This document shows positions 7,230 to 15,863 of a DNA stretch of 64,000 nucleotides, in pieces. The stretch spans positions 21,739 to 85,738 of the forward strand of contig JAZQPT010000035.1 in assembly GCA_045628725.1 (NCBI GenBank), in the 5' to 3' direction. The notes beneath the pieces were generated by a model. The model was given only the letters and a program-made list of their open reading frames with translations. It did no database searches and had not been told where the DNA came from. The position numbers and the translations under genes were made by a program. Position 1 is the stretch's first letter. Each line of letters begins with the position of its first letter. This DNA is from JACQGD01 sp045628725. Lineage in GTDB: Bacteria > Patescibacteriota > Saccharimonadia > Saccharimonadales > Saccharimonadaceae.

Positions 7230-9779
7230 ATGAAACTTGCTAAAACATACAGTCCATCAGAGTATGAATCTACTATTTATCAGATGTGGGAGACCGCAAA
7301 CGCCTTTGCTCCAACCGGCAACGGTGAGCCATATAGTATTATCATGCCGCCACCTAATGCCAATGGCAATCTACATATGGGTCACGCCCTTATGGCCAAC
7401 CTCGAAGACGTCCTAGTACGCTACTACCGTATGCGGGGTAGGGATACTATCTATATTCCAGGCGCAGATCATGCTGGATTTGAAACATGGGTTGTCTACG
7501 AGAAAGAACTCGCAAAACAAGGTAAAAGTCGTACGCAGTATACACGGGGCGAACTATACGCACAGGTATGGAACTTTGTTGACGAGCAACGGGGCAATAT
7601 GGAGAAACAACTTCGATCACTTGGCGTCAGCGCTAGCTGGGGCGACCTCGTCTTTACACTAGACAAAAAGGTAGTAGATACGGTCTACGGAACATTTAAA
7701 AAAATGTGGGATGAAGGCCTCATTTACAGAGGTGAGCGCATTGTTAACTACAGTACTGCATACCAGACGAGCTATGCCGATATCGAAGTCGATCACAAGA
7801 CAGAGAAGGGCACTCTGTGGAAAATTGCCTACCCAAGTCTTGACAGAATAAAAGAAGTTATCGTGGCTACCACCCGGCCAGAAACATTGTTTGGTGACAC
7901 CGCTATTGCTGTTCACCCCGAAGATCCACGATACAAAGACCTTATTGGAACAAAAGTCCTCGTGCCGTTAACTGACCGCGAAATCCCTATTATTGCCGAC
8001 GAGTATGTCGATCCTTCATTTGGAACAGGTGCAGTAAAAATCACCCCTGCCCACGACCCTAATGACTTTGAAGTAGGGCAGCGCCACGACCTTGAACGTC
8101 TGCAAGTTATTGGCTATGACGGTAAAATGCAAAATGTGCCGCCAGAATTTATGCGCCTAGACGTCGACATCGCTCGCACAAAGACCCTCGAGGCGCTAAA
8201 ACGCGAGCAATTACTGCGCGGTGAAGAAACAATTGAACATTCAGTAGGGTATGACTACAAAAGTGGACTGCCTATCCAGCCACTCATCAAAGACCAGTGG
8301 TTTATCAAAGTACGACCTCTTGCTGACAGAGCTAAACAAGCTATCGAATCAGGCGAAGTAACATTTGTACCATCATCAAAGGGCAAAGCCGTCACTCAGT
8401 ACTACGACAACCTAAAAGACTGGAACATCAGTCGTCAAATCGCGTGGGGTATCCCTATTCCAGCGTTCCAAAGCACTGTAGATCCAGATGACTGGATATT
8501 TGATACACGTGTCGATCAAGAAACAATCGATGTAAATGGTACAACATATAAACGCGAAGAGGATACCTTTGATACCTGGTTTAGTAGCGGTCAATGGCCG
8601 TATATCACTACTGACTACCTGTCTGAGGGCGATTTATCTCGGTTCTATCCGACAAGCGTGCTTGCTACCGGTCACGACATCCTTTACCCGTGGGTATCAC
8701 GCATGATTATGCTCGGTCTGTACATGACTGGATCAACACCGTTCAAAGACGTGTATCTACACGGGCTGGTGTTAGACGAAAAAGGCCAGAAAATGAGCAA
8801 GTCAAAGGGAAATGTTGTTAATCCAATAAAAGTATTGGAAGAGCACGGCTCTGACGCGCTTCGTATAGGGGTTATCGCTGCCCGTAGCGCAGGACAAAAC
8901 CAAGCATTCAGCATAGATAAGGTTATTTCTGGACGTAATTTCTGCAATAAATTATGGAATATCGCGCGCTTTATTGAAGGCAAATTAGGTGACGACTTTG
9001 TCCTAGAGCAGCCAGAACCAGTATCTATTGCTGATCATTGGATCGCACGCCAACTAGACACCACTGCAAAAAACCTTGCAGACCAGATAGAGAAGTATCG
9101 ATTCGCCGAGGCTAGCGAGACAATGTACCATGCAATCTGGGACGATGTCGCTGACTGGTATATCGAAGCCAGTAAGAAACAAGACAATCCGCAGATGCTC
9201 GCTTGGGTGCTTGATACAGTCCTACGATTAGCGCATCCATTCGCCCCATTTGTCACCGAGACAATCTGGCAAGCACTGGGATGGCGCAATGAACTGCTTA
9301 TTTCGAGCCCATGGCCAGAGGCGATTGAGTATAGCGACATATCCGCCGCTCAGTTCGAACAGCTTCAGGCACTTGTCGAAGAGGCACGCTTTATCGTTTC
9401 CGAACTTCCGGGCAACGCAAAATACGACCTGCTGTACCAGGAAGATACCCTGATCGAAGAAAATACTGATCTTATTCAGCACCTAGCGCGCCTAAAATCA
9501 GTCAACAAAGCCGACCAAGCTAAAGGCCTGCGTCTAGCCGCGAGTAACCGCGAAGCTTGGCTTGATGTCGACGAAGAGACGCTCTACGAACACCAGACAA
9601 ACCAAGAAGTACGCTTAGCCGAAGCTCATCAGTTCATCAAGAACCTAGAATCGCGACTGGGTAATGCAAATTATATCGATAAAGCGCCTGAACGCCTGGT
9701 TGACGAAACCCGTCAGCAACTCGCTGATACACAGGAACTTGTCGAACGTTTGGCACGAGAACTCGACGTTATTAGCTAA
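7230..9779 (+). CDS. valS: Valyl-tRNA synthetase
   Basis: 849 residues, a normal length. This class I synthetase charges tRNA-Val in the cytoplasm. The HIGH motif appears as HMGH at 49-52 after PPPNANGNL, which is typical of ValRS, and KMSKS is near residue 520. The CP1 editing domain between them carries the ATTRPETLFGDTA motif used to clear mischarged threonine. The anticodon-binding domain and a C-terminal arm rich in coiled coil (from about residue 780) complete it. It is alone between a leader and a bidirectional terminator, so it is a single-gene transcript. Confidence 0.97.
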   Translation: MKLAKTYSPSEYESTIYQMWETANAFAPTGNGEPYSIIMPPPNANGNLHMGHALMANLEDVLVRYYRMRGRDTIYIPGADHAGFETWVVYEKELAKQGKSRTQYTRGELYAQVWNFVDEQRGNMEKQLRSLGVSASWGDLVFTLDKKVVDTVYGTFKKMWDEGLIYRGERIVNYSTAYQTSYADIEVDHKTEKGTLWKIAYPSLDRIKEVIVATTRPETLFGDTAIAVHPEDPRYKDLIGTKVLVPLTDREIPIIADEYVDPSFGTGAVKITPAHDPNDFEVGQRHDLERLQVIGYDGKMQNVPPEFMRLDVDIARTKTLEALKREQLLRGEETIEHSVGYDYKSGLPIQPLIKDQWFIKVRPLADRAKQAIESGEVTFVPSSKGKAVTQYYDNLKDWNISRQIAWGIPIPAFQSTVDPDDWIFDTRVDQETIDVNGTTYKREEDTFDTWFSSGQWPYITTDYLSEGDLSRFYPTSVLATGHDILYPWVSRMIMLGLYMTGSTPFKDVYLHGLVLDEKGQKMSKSKGNVVNPIKVLEEHGSDALRIGVIAARSAGQNQAFSIDKVISGRNFCNKLWNIARFIEGKLGDDFVLEQPEPVSIADHWIARQLDTTAKNLADQIEKYRFAEASETMYHAIWDDVADWYIEASKKQDNPQMLAWVLDTVLRLAHPFAPFVTETIWQALGWRNELLISSPWPEAIEYSDISAAQFEQLQALVEEARFIVSELPGNAKYDLLYQEDTLIEENTDLIQHLARLKSVNKADQAKGLRLAASNREAWLDVDEETLYEHQTNQEVRLAEAHQFIKNLESRLGNANYIDKAPERLVDETRQQLADTQELVERLARELDVIS

Positions 9780-9801
9780 CGAACGATATCTGTCCGTATA
9801 T

Positions 9802-9836
9802 ATAAAAACCTACGCATATACTGCGTAGGTTTTTAT
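9802..9836. terminator. Bidirectional Rho-independent terminator
   Basis: A 13-bp perfect stem (9804-9816 with 9822-9834) and a 5-base loop, flanked by A and T runs on both sides. It serves valS and the opposing small membrane gene. Confidence 0.9.
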
Positions 9837-9849
9837 ATAGCGTTACTAT

Positions 9850-10194
9850 CTACAGTTCGCCAAGTGGCATGTAGTAGCCGTCAAAGGCATGAACACCCTT
9901 AACAACATTCTTTTGCAACGTAAATTTCTTGTTGTCGTCACGCGGTTGAATACGGGGAGTACCACCGTTCATATATCGCGCTGCGTTAGCCATCGAGGCG
10001 CGCTCGACATGGTTATGGCCTTCGCCGGCGAGTTTTGGAATACCCGTGATGCTTGCGAGTGCAGCTGGTATGGCAATACTAATTGCCGTGGCTTTATCGA
10101 TTTTTGTTTCATGCACCAATATTCCAAGCGCAGTTATTAACGCAAGTGCAATGGCCGATCTTTGTACTAATGGACTAATTGTTATATGCATCAT
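9850..10194 (-). CDS. Small membrane protein of unknown function, 114 residues
   Basis: Two close hydrophobic stretches (about 8-27 and 36-52) are followed by a polar tail (GGTPRIQPRDDNKKFTLQKN). Two adjacent ATG codons, 10194 and 10191, could start it. A consensus promoter at 10230-10258 lies about 35 bases upstream, overlapping the rlmH stop codon, so it is transcribed on its own or by readthrough from the HIT-rlmH pair. No family recognised. Confidence 0.55.
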   Translation of the reverse strand: MMHITISPLVQRSAIALALITALGILVHETKIDKATAISIAIPAALASITGIPKLAGEGHNHVERASMANAARYMNGGTPRIQPRDDNKKFTLQKNVVKGVHAFDGYYMPLGEL

Positions 10195-10229
10195 GTTCGT
10201 TCTGTTTATTTTTTTGGTTTACATAATCT

Positions 10230-10258
10230 ATATTAGCATAAGTGTGTTAAATTGTCAA
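10230..10258 (-). promoter_or_regulatory. Sigma-70-type promoter for the 114-residue gene
   Basis: Minus strand TTGACA (10253-10258), 17-base spacer, TAATAT (10230-10235). The -35 directly abuts the rlmH stop codon. Confidence 0.8.
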
Positions 10259-10717
10259 CTAGCTGTGGTGATAGGGATTGCCTACCGCGATTTCTTGGGC
10301 ACGATACAACTGTTCGGCAAGCACAAGACGCACGAGCTGATGAGGGAATACCAAGGGTGATAGTGACCATACTAGCTGAGCCTGGGCATGAACTGAATCG
10401 TCAACACCATACGCGCCGCCGATAATCATCGTCACCGACTGTGAGCGTTCTAGCGGCGCAAGTAGGGCAGCCGAAAGGGCAGGGGAGTCGAGCAGTTTCC
10501 CTCGTTCGTCGAGCAGAACTACAAACTCATCGCTACTTATACGTGATAGTATGCGCTCTGACTCTTCCTGACGAGCGCTGTCGCCGTTACGGGCAGAATG
10601 TGGCAACAATACCCATTCGATATCAAATGGCTTTTTTAGACGCTTCTGATAGCGCTCTATACCTTCGCTCACCCATGATTCGTGCCGTTTACCAACAGCG
10701 AGGATACGAATTGCCAT
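10259..10717 (-). CDS. rlmH: 23S rRNA pseudouridine-1915 N3-methyltransferase RlmH
   Basis: 152 residues, the family's usual size. RlmH is a small SPOUT methyltransferase that methylates pseudouridine 1915 in helix 69 of 23S rRNA using S-adenosylmethionine. The trefoil-knot motifs are clear: LDERGKLLDS, IIGGAYGVDD and the C-terminal HQLVRLVLAEQLYRA followed by NPYHH. Its ATG overlaps the stop of the upstream HIT gene (TAATG), so the two are translationally coupled. Confidence 0.95.
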   Translation of the reverse strand: MAIRILAVGKRHESWVSEGIERYQKRLKKPFDIEWVLLPHSARNGDSARQEESERILSRISSDEFVVLLDERGKLLDSPALSAALLAPLERSQSVTMIIGGAYGVDDSVHAQAQLVWSLSPLVFPHQLVRLVLAEQLYRAQEIAVGNPYHHS

Positions 10718-11103
10718 TACAACGTTAGCTTCTTGGCCATATTCGCTAAATCATCTTGATCAGCAAATTCACCGTCGCCGCCTTTGAGGCTTTCACCGTT
10801 ATCAAAAGGAATAAGGTGCACATGAAAGTGCGGTACATCAACCCCTTCAACGACAATGCCAACACGCTGTTTTTTGGTGACATCACGGATTTTCTTGGCT
10901 ACTTTTTTGACCGTTCGCCACACCGCTTCGTAGTATTCGTCATCGAGGTCGATATACTGATCAACCTGCTTTTTAGGGATAACGAGTACATGTCCTTCGC
11001 GGACGGGCTGAATTGTCATAATTGCGATCGTGTAATCGTCTTCGTATACCTTGTGGCTAGGGATTTCGCCGTTGATAATCTTGGTAAAAATTGAGTCTTG
11101 CAT
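10717..11103 (-). CDS. HIT-family (histidine triad) nucleotide hydrolase
   Basis: 128 residues with the catalytic triad HFHVHLIPF near residues 92-100, and the family start DSIFTKIINGEIPSHKVYEDD. HIT/Hint proteins hydrolyse nucleoside phosphoramidates and acyl-adenylates in the cytoplasm. Length and motif spacing match bacterial Hint proteins. It is the first gene of the HIT-rlmH pair with a 1-base overlap. Confidence 0.92.
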   Translation of the reverse strand: MQDSIFTKIINGEIPSHKVYEDDYTIAIMTIQPVREGHVLVIPKKQVDQYIDLDDEYYEAVWRTVKKVAKKIRDVTKKQRVGIVVEGVDVPHFHVHLIPFDNGESLKGGDGEFADQDDLANMAKKLTL

Positions 11104-11144
11104 ATGTATTAGTATACCTAATCAATCATTGTGCCGCACGCGGA

Positions 11145-12245
11145 CTACGCGTCGCTCCGGGCAAACCGTGCAACATTGTCAAAACGCGCATCAGGCTGAC
11201 GATACGGCCGAACGATATTTGTTCCCGCCGGCTGAGGGAGATTGAGATTTTTTGCAATATACATGATCTGGTCATTAAAGTGATGGTCCGATGACGAGTG
11301 AAAACCGGTAATTGGCTGGTCTTTGTTGTCGAAGTCAGTTTGGTAATAGGCTTTAATCGGCGCGTCGTAGGTCTTCAGATACCCAAGTCCCTGATTAATA
11401 ATGCCTTCGTCTATCTGTTCAGCAGACGCCACGAGTAGCTGTACTTCCATCGAGTCTTCGTAGCCGGCATACTGCTGCAGGAATCCATTGTACTGCTCAC
11501 CAAGCTGAATGCCGTCGATAATCCAGTCTTCGACCATCACAATCTTTGTCTCGTCAGGGTCGCTGTCGATAGCAGCAGGGTTAATCGAGATTCTCTCTTT
11601 GAACGTTTCGGTGTCTTCGTCAGAGAAGTGAGCCAGGACGTTATCGAGCATGTAGTGGTCACTTTTTATCGCTGCGCCGTTTCGACCAGCACTCGTCAAT
11701 ATAACCAGTTGCGCCTGTTGATTATGGGTAAGGTATTCTTTCCAATAGGTAGCAATACCCTTAGAGGCCTCGGCGTATTCGTGTTGGCCAATAAAAGTCA
11801 TTGATTCACGCATTCGTGCGGCAATATCACCCTCTAGACTACCGGGCGACAGTTCGGCGGCAATGCGTAAAAAGGCATCGATTTCGTTAACGGCCGTATG
11901 TTCAGATACTGTAATTGTCTCATTCGAGCTTTTTTCGGTGTAGGGCCCCATCCTGTCGAGCGAACGGACCGAAGTTATCTGATTCGTTCGTGACGTATCA
12001 TCAAGAATGTCAAACAGGTGCGGCGGCGAAGTGATAAAGCCGTCTGTCTCAAACTTTTTATAGAGTACTGAGTCGCGGGAGATTTCAACCCCGGCGGATT
12101 GCAAGGCCTCACCGCCAAGAGATTTCAGATTATGAACCTGTGACAAATACTCACCGCTATTATGTTCAGCGATTTCGCTAAGAACAGTTGATTGCTGTTC
12201 GTAGGATGTACTTTGCTGCGTGACAGGTTTCTGCTCTGAAGGCAT
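11145..12245 (-). CDS. Uncharacterised 366-residue protein with a possible PRTase-like loop
   Basis: A soluble protein with a Gln/Ser-rich start (EQKPVTQQSTSYEQQSTVLS). In the C-terminal half IVMVEDWIIDGIQL resembles the acidic PRPP-binding loop of phosphoribosyltransferases, and LVILTSAGRNGAAIKSDH precedes it, but the overall match is weak and the fold is not certain. A promoter (TTGATT at 12275-12280, 17 bases, TATTAT at 12252-12257) ends 6 bases before the ATG, indicating a leaderless mRNA. It is divergent from the next gene. Function unknown; a PRTase-fold regulatory or nucleotide-binding protein is one guess. Confidence 0.6.
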   Translation of the reverse strand: MPSEQKPVTQQSTSYEQQSTVLSEIAEHNSGEYLSQVHNLKSLGGEALQSAGVEISRDSVLYKKFETDGFITSPPHLFDILDDTSRTNQITSVRSLDRMGPYTEKSSNETITVSEHTAVNEIDAFLRIAAELSPGSLEGDIAARMRESMTFIGQHEYAEASKGIATYWKEYLTHNQQAQLVILTSAGRNGAAIKSDHYMLDNVLAHFSDEDTETFKERISINPAAIDSDPDETKIVMVEDWIIDGIQLGEQYNGFLQQYAGYEDSMEVQLLVASAEQIDEGIINQGLGYLKTYDAPIKAYYQTDFDNKDQPITGFHSSSDHHFNDQIMYIAKNLNLPQPAGTNIVRPYRQPDARFDNVARFARSDA

Positions 12246-12251
12246 GTATAT

Positions 12252-12280
12252 ATAATAGCATAATCTTTATGATAAATCAA
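12252..12280 (-). promoter_or_regulatory. Leaderless-type promoter of the 366-residue gene
   Basis: Minus strand TTGATT, 17-base spacer, TATTAT, with 6 bases between the -10 box and the ATG. Confidence 0.7.
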
Positions 12281-12320
12281 GACTGTCGCATAATAAACAG
12301 AATTTTATTATACTTATACT

Positions 12321-12773
12321 ATGGATCAAACAGTTCTTGCCGTTCGGGCAATCACATCACAGTACGCAAAAAGATTTCTATGGCCACTATTAGCAGCTGT
12401 CGTCGTGGCCTATATTGTTATATTGGCACTCATTGGGTGGATCAGCGCCGTAACAACCGGCTGGTGGTGGCTGCTCGCTATCGTGCCGACATTTATATTA
12501 CTGGTCGCAGTAACGATTTGGCTGATCATATGGGTAATTTTGTCTCGGCTTACCCCGACTATGAACCAGCGCCAAAAGAAAGCGGTCGCTACATTTATAC
12601 GACGAATCGACAAGGTGGCTGAACATATAGGCACACCGCGTTTTGTCATTTTGTACCGTATTTTGCGTGATGTCATAACCCGCCCAACAAGTAGTCGCAC
12701 GTTTATTGGTGAAATAGCTCAAGAGCCGGGCGAAATGCGCCGAGAATTTGACGATATACGATCAATGTTCTAG
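12321..12773 (+). CDS. Two-helix membrane protein of unknown function
   Basis: 150 residues: a short N-terminal cytoplasmic part, two transmembrane helices (about 22-45 and 48-74, the first ending before TTGWWW), and a basic, amphipathic C-terminal half (NQRQKKAVATFIRRIDKVAEHIG). Tandem TATACT boxes lie directly before the ATG; the first leaves 6 bases, fitting a leaderless transcript. No family recognised. The 18-bp hairpin at 12781-12822 ends its transcript. Confidence 0.65.
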   Translation: MDQTVLAVRAITSQYAKRFLWPLLAAVVVAYIVILALIGWISAVTTGWWWLLAIVPTFILLVAVTIWLIIWVILSRLTPTMNQRQKKAVATFIRRIDKVAEHIGTPRFVILYRILRDVITRPTSSRTFIGEIAQEPGEMRREFDDIRSMF

Positions 12774-12780
12774 CAAATCC

Positions 12781-12822
12781 CCATAGAAATACCCCGGTCG
12801 CACAACCGGGGTATTTCTATGG
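12781..12822. terminator. 18-bp perfect hairpin overlapping the tRNA-Ser CCA end
   Basis: Arms 12781-12798 and 12805-12822 are perfectly complementary with a 6-base loop. One arm contains the encoded CCA (12820-12822) of the neighbouring tRNA-Ser. It can stop the plus-strand membrane gene and also forms directly at the 3' end of the minus-strand tRNA, where it may guide 3' processing. Confidence 0.75.
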
Positions 12823-12910
12823 CGGAGAGGAAGAGATTCGAACTCTCGGTGGATGTTTAGTCCACACCGCTTTTCGAGAGCGGCACCTTCAACCACTCGG
12901 ACACCTCTCC
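12820..12910 (-). tRNA. tRNA-Ser (CGA)
   Basis: 91 nt including encoded CCA. The acceptor GGAGAGG pairs with CCTCTCC, there is a long variable arm, the T-loop is TTCGAAT, and the anticodon loop CTCGAAA gives CGA, reading UCG. Confidence 0.95.
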
Positions 12911-13007
12911 ATGCGCTAGGGATAATTTTATCATACAGGGCAGGATCATGTTGCATGCATTATACGTCTACACCGGCTATTCTACCGACAACGAGGCGCG
13001 CGTACCG

Positions 13008-13013
13008 TATAAT
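13008..13013 (+). promoter_or_regulatory. -10 box of a leaderless transcript
   Basis: TATAAT, 6 bases before ATG 13020; CCGACA 17 bases upstream (12985-12990) matches 4 of 6 positions of a -35 box. Confidence 0.6.
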
Positions 13014-13019
13014 AAGAGT

Positions 13020-13412
13020 ATGACAAAAACAGATAAACAACCTACGATCCCAGCCGTGCCGGCACCGCGAGCAACTACAAATTCTAGTACGAGCGTGCCG
13101 CTTATTGCGATGGTACTCGGGGTAGTGTCTCTGTCGACATTTATATGGTTTTTGGGTATTCCGGCCATCATCATGGGTATTATCGCGCTCAAGAAATATC
13201 CTGAAAACCGTGGATATAGCATTACTGGACTAGTAACCGGTATTATTAGCACGCTGTTAATGATTGGATTTACACTCTTTTTGATCACTATCGTTACTAT
13301 AGATGCTATCAATCAGGTCGATATGGAAAGCGACTATCAGTATGAACAGCGGTATCATCAGCACGATACCTACGACGATCGCAGTCATCAGTACGAAAGA
13401 GAAGGCGCGTAG
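13020..13412 (+). CDS. DUF4190-like small membrane protein
   Basis: 130 residues from ATG 13020. The frame is open further upstream, but a TATAAT box at 13008-13013 leaves only 6 bases before this ATG, so an earlier start is unlikely. Order: a Pro/Ala/Ser-rich N-terminus, two transmembrane helices (about 27-52 and 66-92) separated by a loop with GIIALKKYPENRGYSITGLVTG, the pattern of DUF4190-type proteins, then a Tyr/His/Asp-rich tail (YQYEQRYHQHDTYDD). Function unknown. Confidence 0.7.
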   Translation: MTKTDKQPTIPAVPAPRATTNSSTSVPLIAMVLGVVSLSTFIWFLGIPAIIMGIIALKKYPENRGYSITGLVTGIISTLLMIGFTLFLITIVTIDAINQVDMESDYQYEQRYHQHDTYDDRSHQYEREGA

Positions 13413-13423
13413 CGGTTTCTATA

Positions 13424-14242
13424 CTATGATTTGCGCACTCTCAAATATAGATACGCGGCAAATATAACCAACCCGAATATGTAGGAACCGATGTTTATGA
13501 TCTGGTAGGGCAGCTGGAAGAAACTTAAGAATGAGCTTCCCGGCCATATAGCGATCCATCCTACACTTAAAGCTACGAGCGCATCACCTATCCGAGATAA
13601 TCGGCTTAGCTTTTGTTTTTTGAGTACGGCGTAGGCGGTTGCAGTAGCAATGATCGGAATCAGTAGATAGATGATGCTGTCGAACGAGAAATCAGAAGCC
13701 AGCACTACATAAGGAGCTACGAAAGTTCCGATGACAGCGATGATAAAGGTCAGCTGGAAGGGGAAATAGTGCAATATAGAAGCGTTATTTTTTTGGTTTT
13801 TTGCAAAGAATACCGCAAGAATAGATATAACGATAATCGTAAAAACAACAGCCGGAATATTAGTGACAATAATTAATGCCGGATAGGAATCATCGCGTAT
13901 ACCGAACACCGTTTTGAAGTTTATCCAGCTAACTAGCGTGGCGATCCAATAGGCAGTAAGGCCCAGTAGTACTCCGTTGTAGTGATGGAGTGACTTTTTG
14001 TTTGAGTGAGTCACTTTGTCGCCAATGAAGTACGAGACGAGCGCCGGTAAGAATAATGCAGTGGCAAATACGACACCGAGAGTCACTATGTTAAAGTGAC
14101 GTGCATTAACGCTCTGAAAGGCAGATGCCATCGGTAAGACCGTCGAGGATAGGAACGATAATAGTACAAGCGCAAACACACCGTAACCAAAGTTAGTTGT
14201 TATTTCATGCCGCAGCGATGGAGTATTTTTTGTTTTTATCAT
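13424..14242 (-). CDS. Polytopic membrane protein of unknown function
   Basis: 272 residues from ATG 14242, with seven or eight hydrophobic helices spread over the whole length and few charged residues outside short loops. The track of helices begins YGVFALVLLSFLSSTVLP. I recognise no transporter signature. An upstream in-frame ATG at 14281 overlaps the promoter (TTGTAT 14276-14281, 17 bases, TATACT 14253-14258), so ATG 14242 with a leader of only a few bases is preferred. Convergent with the DUF4190-like gene. Confidence 0.65.
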   Translation of the reverse strand: MIKTKNTPSLRHEITTNFGYGVFALVLLSFLSSTVLPMASAFQSVNARHFNIVTLGVVFATALFLPALVSYFIGDKVTHSNKKSLHHYNGVLLGLTAYWIATLVSWINFKTVFGIRDDSYPALIIVTNIPAVVFTIIVISILAVFFAKNQKNNASILHYFPFQLTFIIAVIGTFVAPYVVLASDFSFDSIIYLLIPIIATATAYAVLKKQKLSRLSRIGDALVALSVGWIAIWPGSSFLSFFQLPYQIINIGSYIFGLVIFAAYLYLRVRKS

Positions 14243-14279
14243 AGGTATGATCAGTATATAGTATGCAATAGCGTTATAC

Positions 14280-14310
14280 AAGAAAAAGAGACGATCTAAA
14301 AAATCGTCTC
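14280..14310 (-). terminator. Terminator behind tRNA-Arg
   Basis: 8-bp perfect stem (14288-14295 with 14303-14310), 7-base loop, and TTTTTCTTGT on the minus strand after the stem. It overlaps the promoter of the membrane gene that follows. Confidence 0.75.
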
Positions 14311-14317
14311 GTTTTCT

Positions 14318-14394
14318 TGGTACACCCGACAGGATTTGAACCTATGACCTTTGGCTCCGCAAGCCAACGCTCTATCCAGCTGAGCTACGGGTGC
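14318..14394 (-). tRNA. tRNA-Arg (GCG)
   Basis: 77 nt with encoded CCA. D-stem GCTC/GAGC, anticodon stem TTGGC/GCCAA and loop TTGCGGA give anticodon GCG, reading CGC and CGU. The body resembles the usual bacterial arginine tRNA of the ACG type, and the first acceptor pair is G-U. GCG instead of ACG is unusual for bacteria. Confidence 0.93.
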
Positions 14395-14514
14395 AGACGC
14401 GTGACCATACAATAAATTGCAGGGCCTCGCTTTCGTGTAACTAGAAGGTACATTGTATCACTTTCGTGACACGAACAACGGTAATTGTATCATAAATACA
14501 TCTGTTAATGCAAG

Positions 14515-15357
14515 CTATAGACGGATCTTGCGAACGAGTTTGTCGATTGGATCAAGGTGTAAATCACGCATTGGCAAACGTGATCCAAGCACGTCAACAA
14601 TATCTTCGCCAGCTTCTTCGGGGAAGTATACGGTAATACCTGGGTAAAATCGTCGACGTGGAATTAGCATAATCGAGAACTCTTCGCCGTCACGAATGAC
14701 GCCGAATGACCGATAGTCACTGTATCGATGCAGCGTATTGTCGATGTGAAGCCCGTCATTAGAAAGGCTATATTCCATCACGCGGGGTGGACGCTTAGCA
14801 AGAAAAACAATGACAACAGCAATTGTAATAAGGACAAGAGCGAATGACAAAGAGTGCATCAAGAAGATTGCCACCGCCATAAAGACAGCCAATACGATGC
14901 CAAAGACGATATACCATGTCGGTCCTTTTTCTTGATGGATGTATTCTTTTGCCTGCCATGATACAGGCTGACTGAGGTCGATTTCTTCGATTTCGCCGTC
15001 TTCGAATTCTTCTTCGTCCGAATCATACAAATTAGCCTCGTCTGTTTGACCAGCAAGGGCAGTTGCTGGCGCGTCAGACGGAACCTGTAGAGGATTTGGT
15101 ACTTGTTGAACAGAAGGTTGCTGCGTAAAGACAGGGGCTGACTGCGGCGTAGCCTGCGGCTGGACCGGTGAAGGATTATATTGAACCTGTGGTTGCGATG
15201 CAGGTGCCGGCATAACTGGCTGTTGCGGCTGCACAGGAGAAGCTACAGGAGCAGGCTGCGGCGAGACATATTGCGCTGGCTGAACAGGCGGCGACGGGGG
15301 TTGTGGTGCCTGAGGAACCTGAGGAACCGGGGCGCCAGATTGGTTTTCTGGTTGCAT
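14515..15357 (-). CDS. Proline/glutamine-rich membrane protein with PH-like C-terminal domain
   Basis: 280 residues. The first about 100 residues are a low-complexity Pro/Gln/Val/Ala tail, followed by an acidic stretch (YDSDEEEFEDGEIEEIDL), two transmembrane helices (about 148-190), and a beta-rich C-terminal domain (about 195-280) with YSLSNDGLHID and FGVIRDGEEFSIMLIPRR that looks like bacterial PH-type membrane proteins. A TATACT box lies 6 bases before the ATG, so it is likely leaderless. The disordered Pro-rich tail probably faces the cytoplasm and may be a docking region. Function unknown. Confidence 0.65.
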   Translation of the reverse strand: MQPENQSGAPVPQVPQAPQPPSPPVQPAQYVSPQPAPVASPVQPQQPVMPAPASQPQVQYNPSPVQPQATPQSAPVFTQQPSVQQVPNPLQVPSDAPATALAGQTDEANLYDSDEEEFEDGEIEEIDLSQPVSWQAKEYIHQEKGPTWYIVFGIVLAVFMAVAIFLMHSLSFALVLITIAVVIVFLAKRPPRVMEYSLSNDGLHIDNTLHRYSDYRSFGVIRDGEEFSIMLIPRRRFYPGITVYFPEEAGEDIVDVLGSRLPMRDLHLDPIDKLVRKIRL

Positions 15358-15496
15358 ACCACCAGTATAGCATGAGCAGTGTTGGGGATAATAGATAAAA
15401 ATAACCTAAAAGAGGTATGTGGATATATATCTCTTTTAGGTCGTAACGGTGCAGATAGGGATACTGCAACTGTATTTATTTGATAATTTAAGACAA

Positions 15497-15530
15497 ATAG
15501 AAAACGCATGCAGCCGCATGCGTTTTCTAT
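15497..15530. terminator. 15-bp perfect hairpin behind tRNA-Ser (GCT)
   Basis: Arms 15497-15511 and 15516-15530, 4-base loop AGCC. It sits 2 bases from the CCA end of tRNA-Ser (GCT), the same arrangement as at 12781-12822. Confidence 0.75.
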
Positions 15531-15532
15531 TC

Positions 15533-15625
15533 TGGCGGAGGAGGGGAGATTCGAACTCCCGCTCCAGATCTCTCCGGACTAATGATTTAGCAAACCATCC
15601 CCTTAAGCCACTTGGGTACCCCTCC
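15533..15625 (-). tRNA. tRNA-Ser (GCT)
   Basis: 93 nt with encoded CCA, long variable arm, acceptor GGAGGGG with CTCCTCC (one G-U), anticodon loop TTGCTAA giving GCT, reading AGC and AGU. Confidence 0.94.
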
Positions 15626-15828
15626 GTATGGTGTATAGCGCGTATCTCGATAACTTCTTGTGATCCAATGCAGTGGAATTTTTTCCATCACATGATTTTT
15701 GTTTCACACAGAGGCCGTTTAGGTACGCCCTAGGCTTATTGCGTCACGTTGTATTACATTACAACCCTCAGCTCGGATTATTGTATCAAAAAATGACGGG
15801 GTTGACCAGAGGGGTTATTATATCCTCT
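15626..15828. other. Intergenic stretch between two tRNA-Ser genes
   Basis: About 200 bases with no supported coding frame. It must hold the promoter of tRNA-Ser (GCT); a TATACA box about 10 bases before the tRNA is the only candidate I see. Nothing else is recognised. Confidence 0.5.
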
Positions 15829-15855
15829 AAGAAAAAAGACGCCCGTATGGACGTC
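15829..15855 (-). terminator. Terminator behind tRNA-Ser (TGA)
   Basis: 7-bp stem with one G-U pair (15849-15855 with 15838-15844), loop of 4, then TTTTTTCTT on the minus strand. Confidence 0.8.
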
Positions 15856-15863
15856 GCTTTTCT

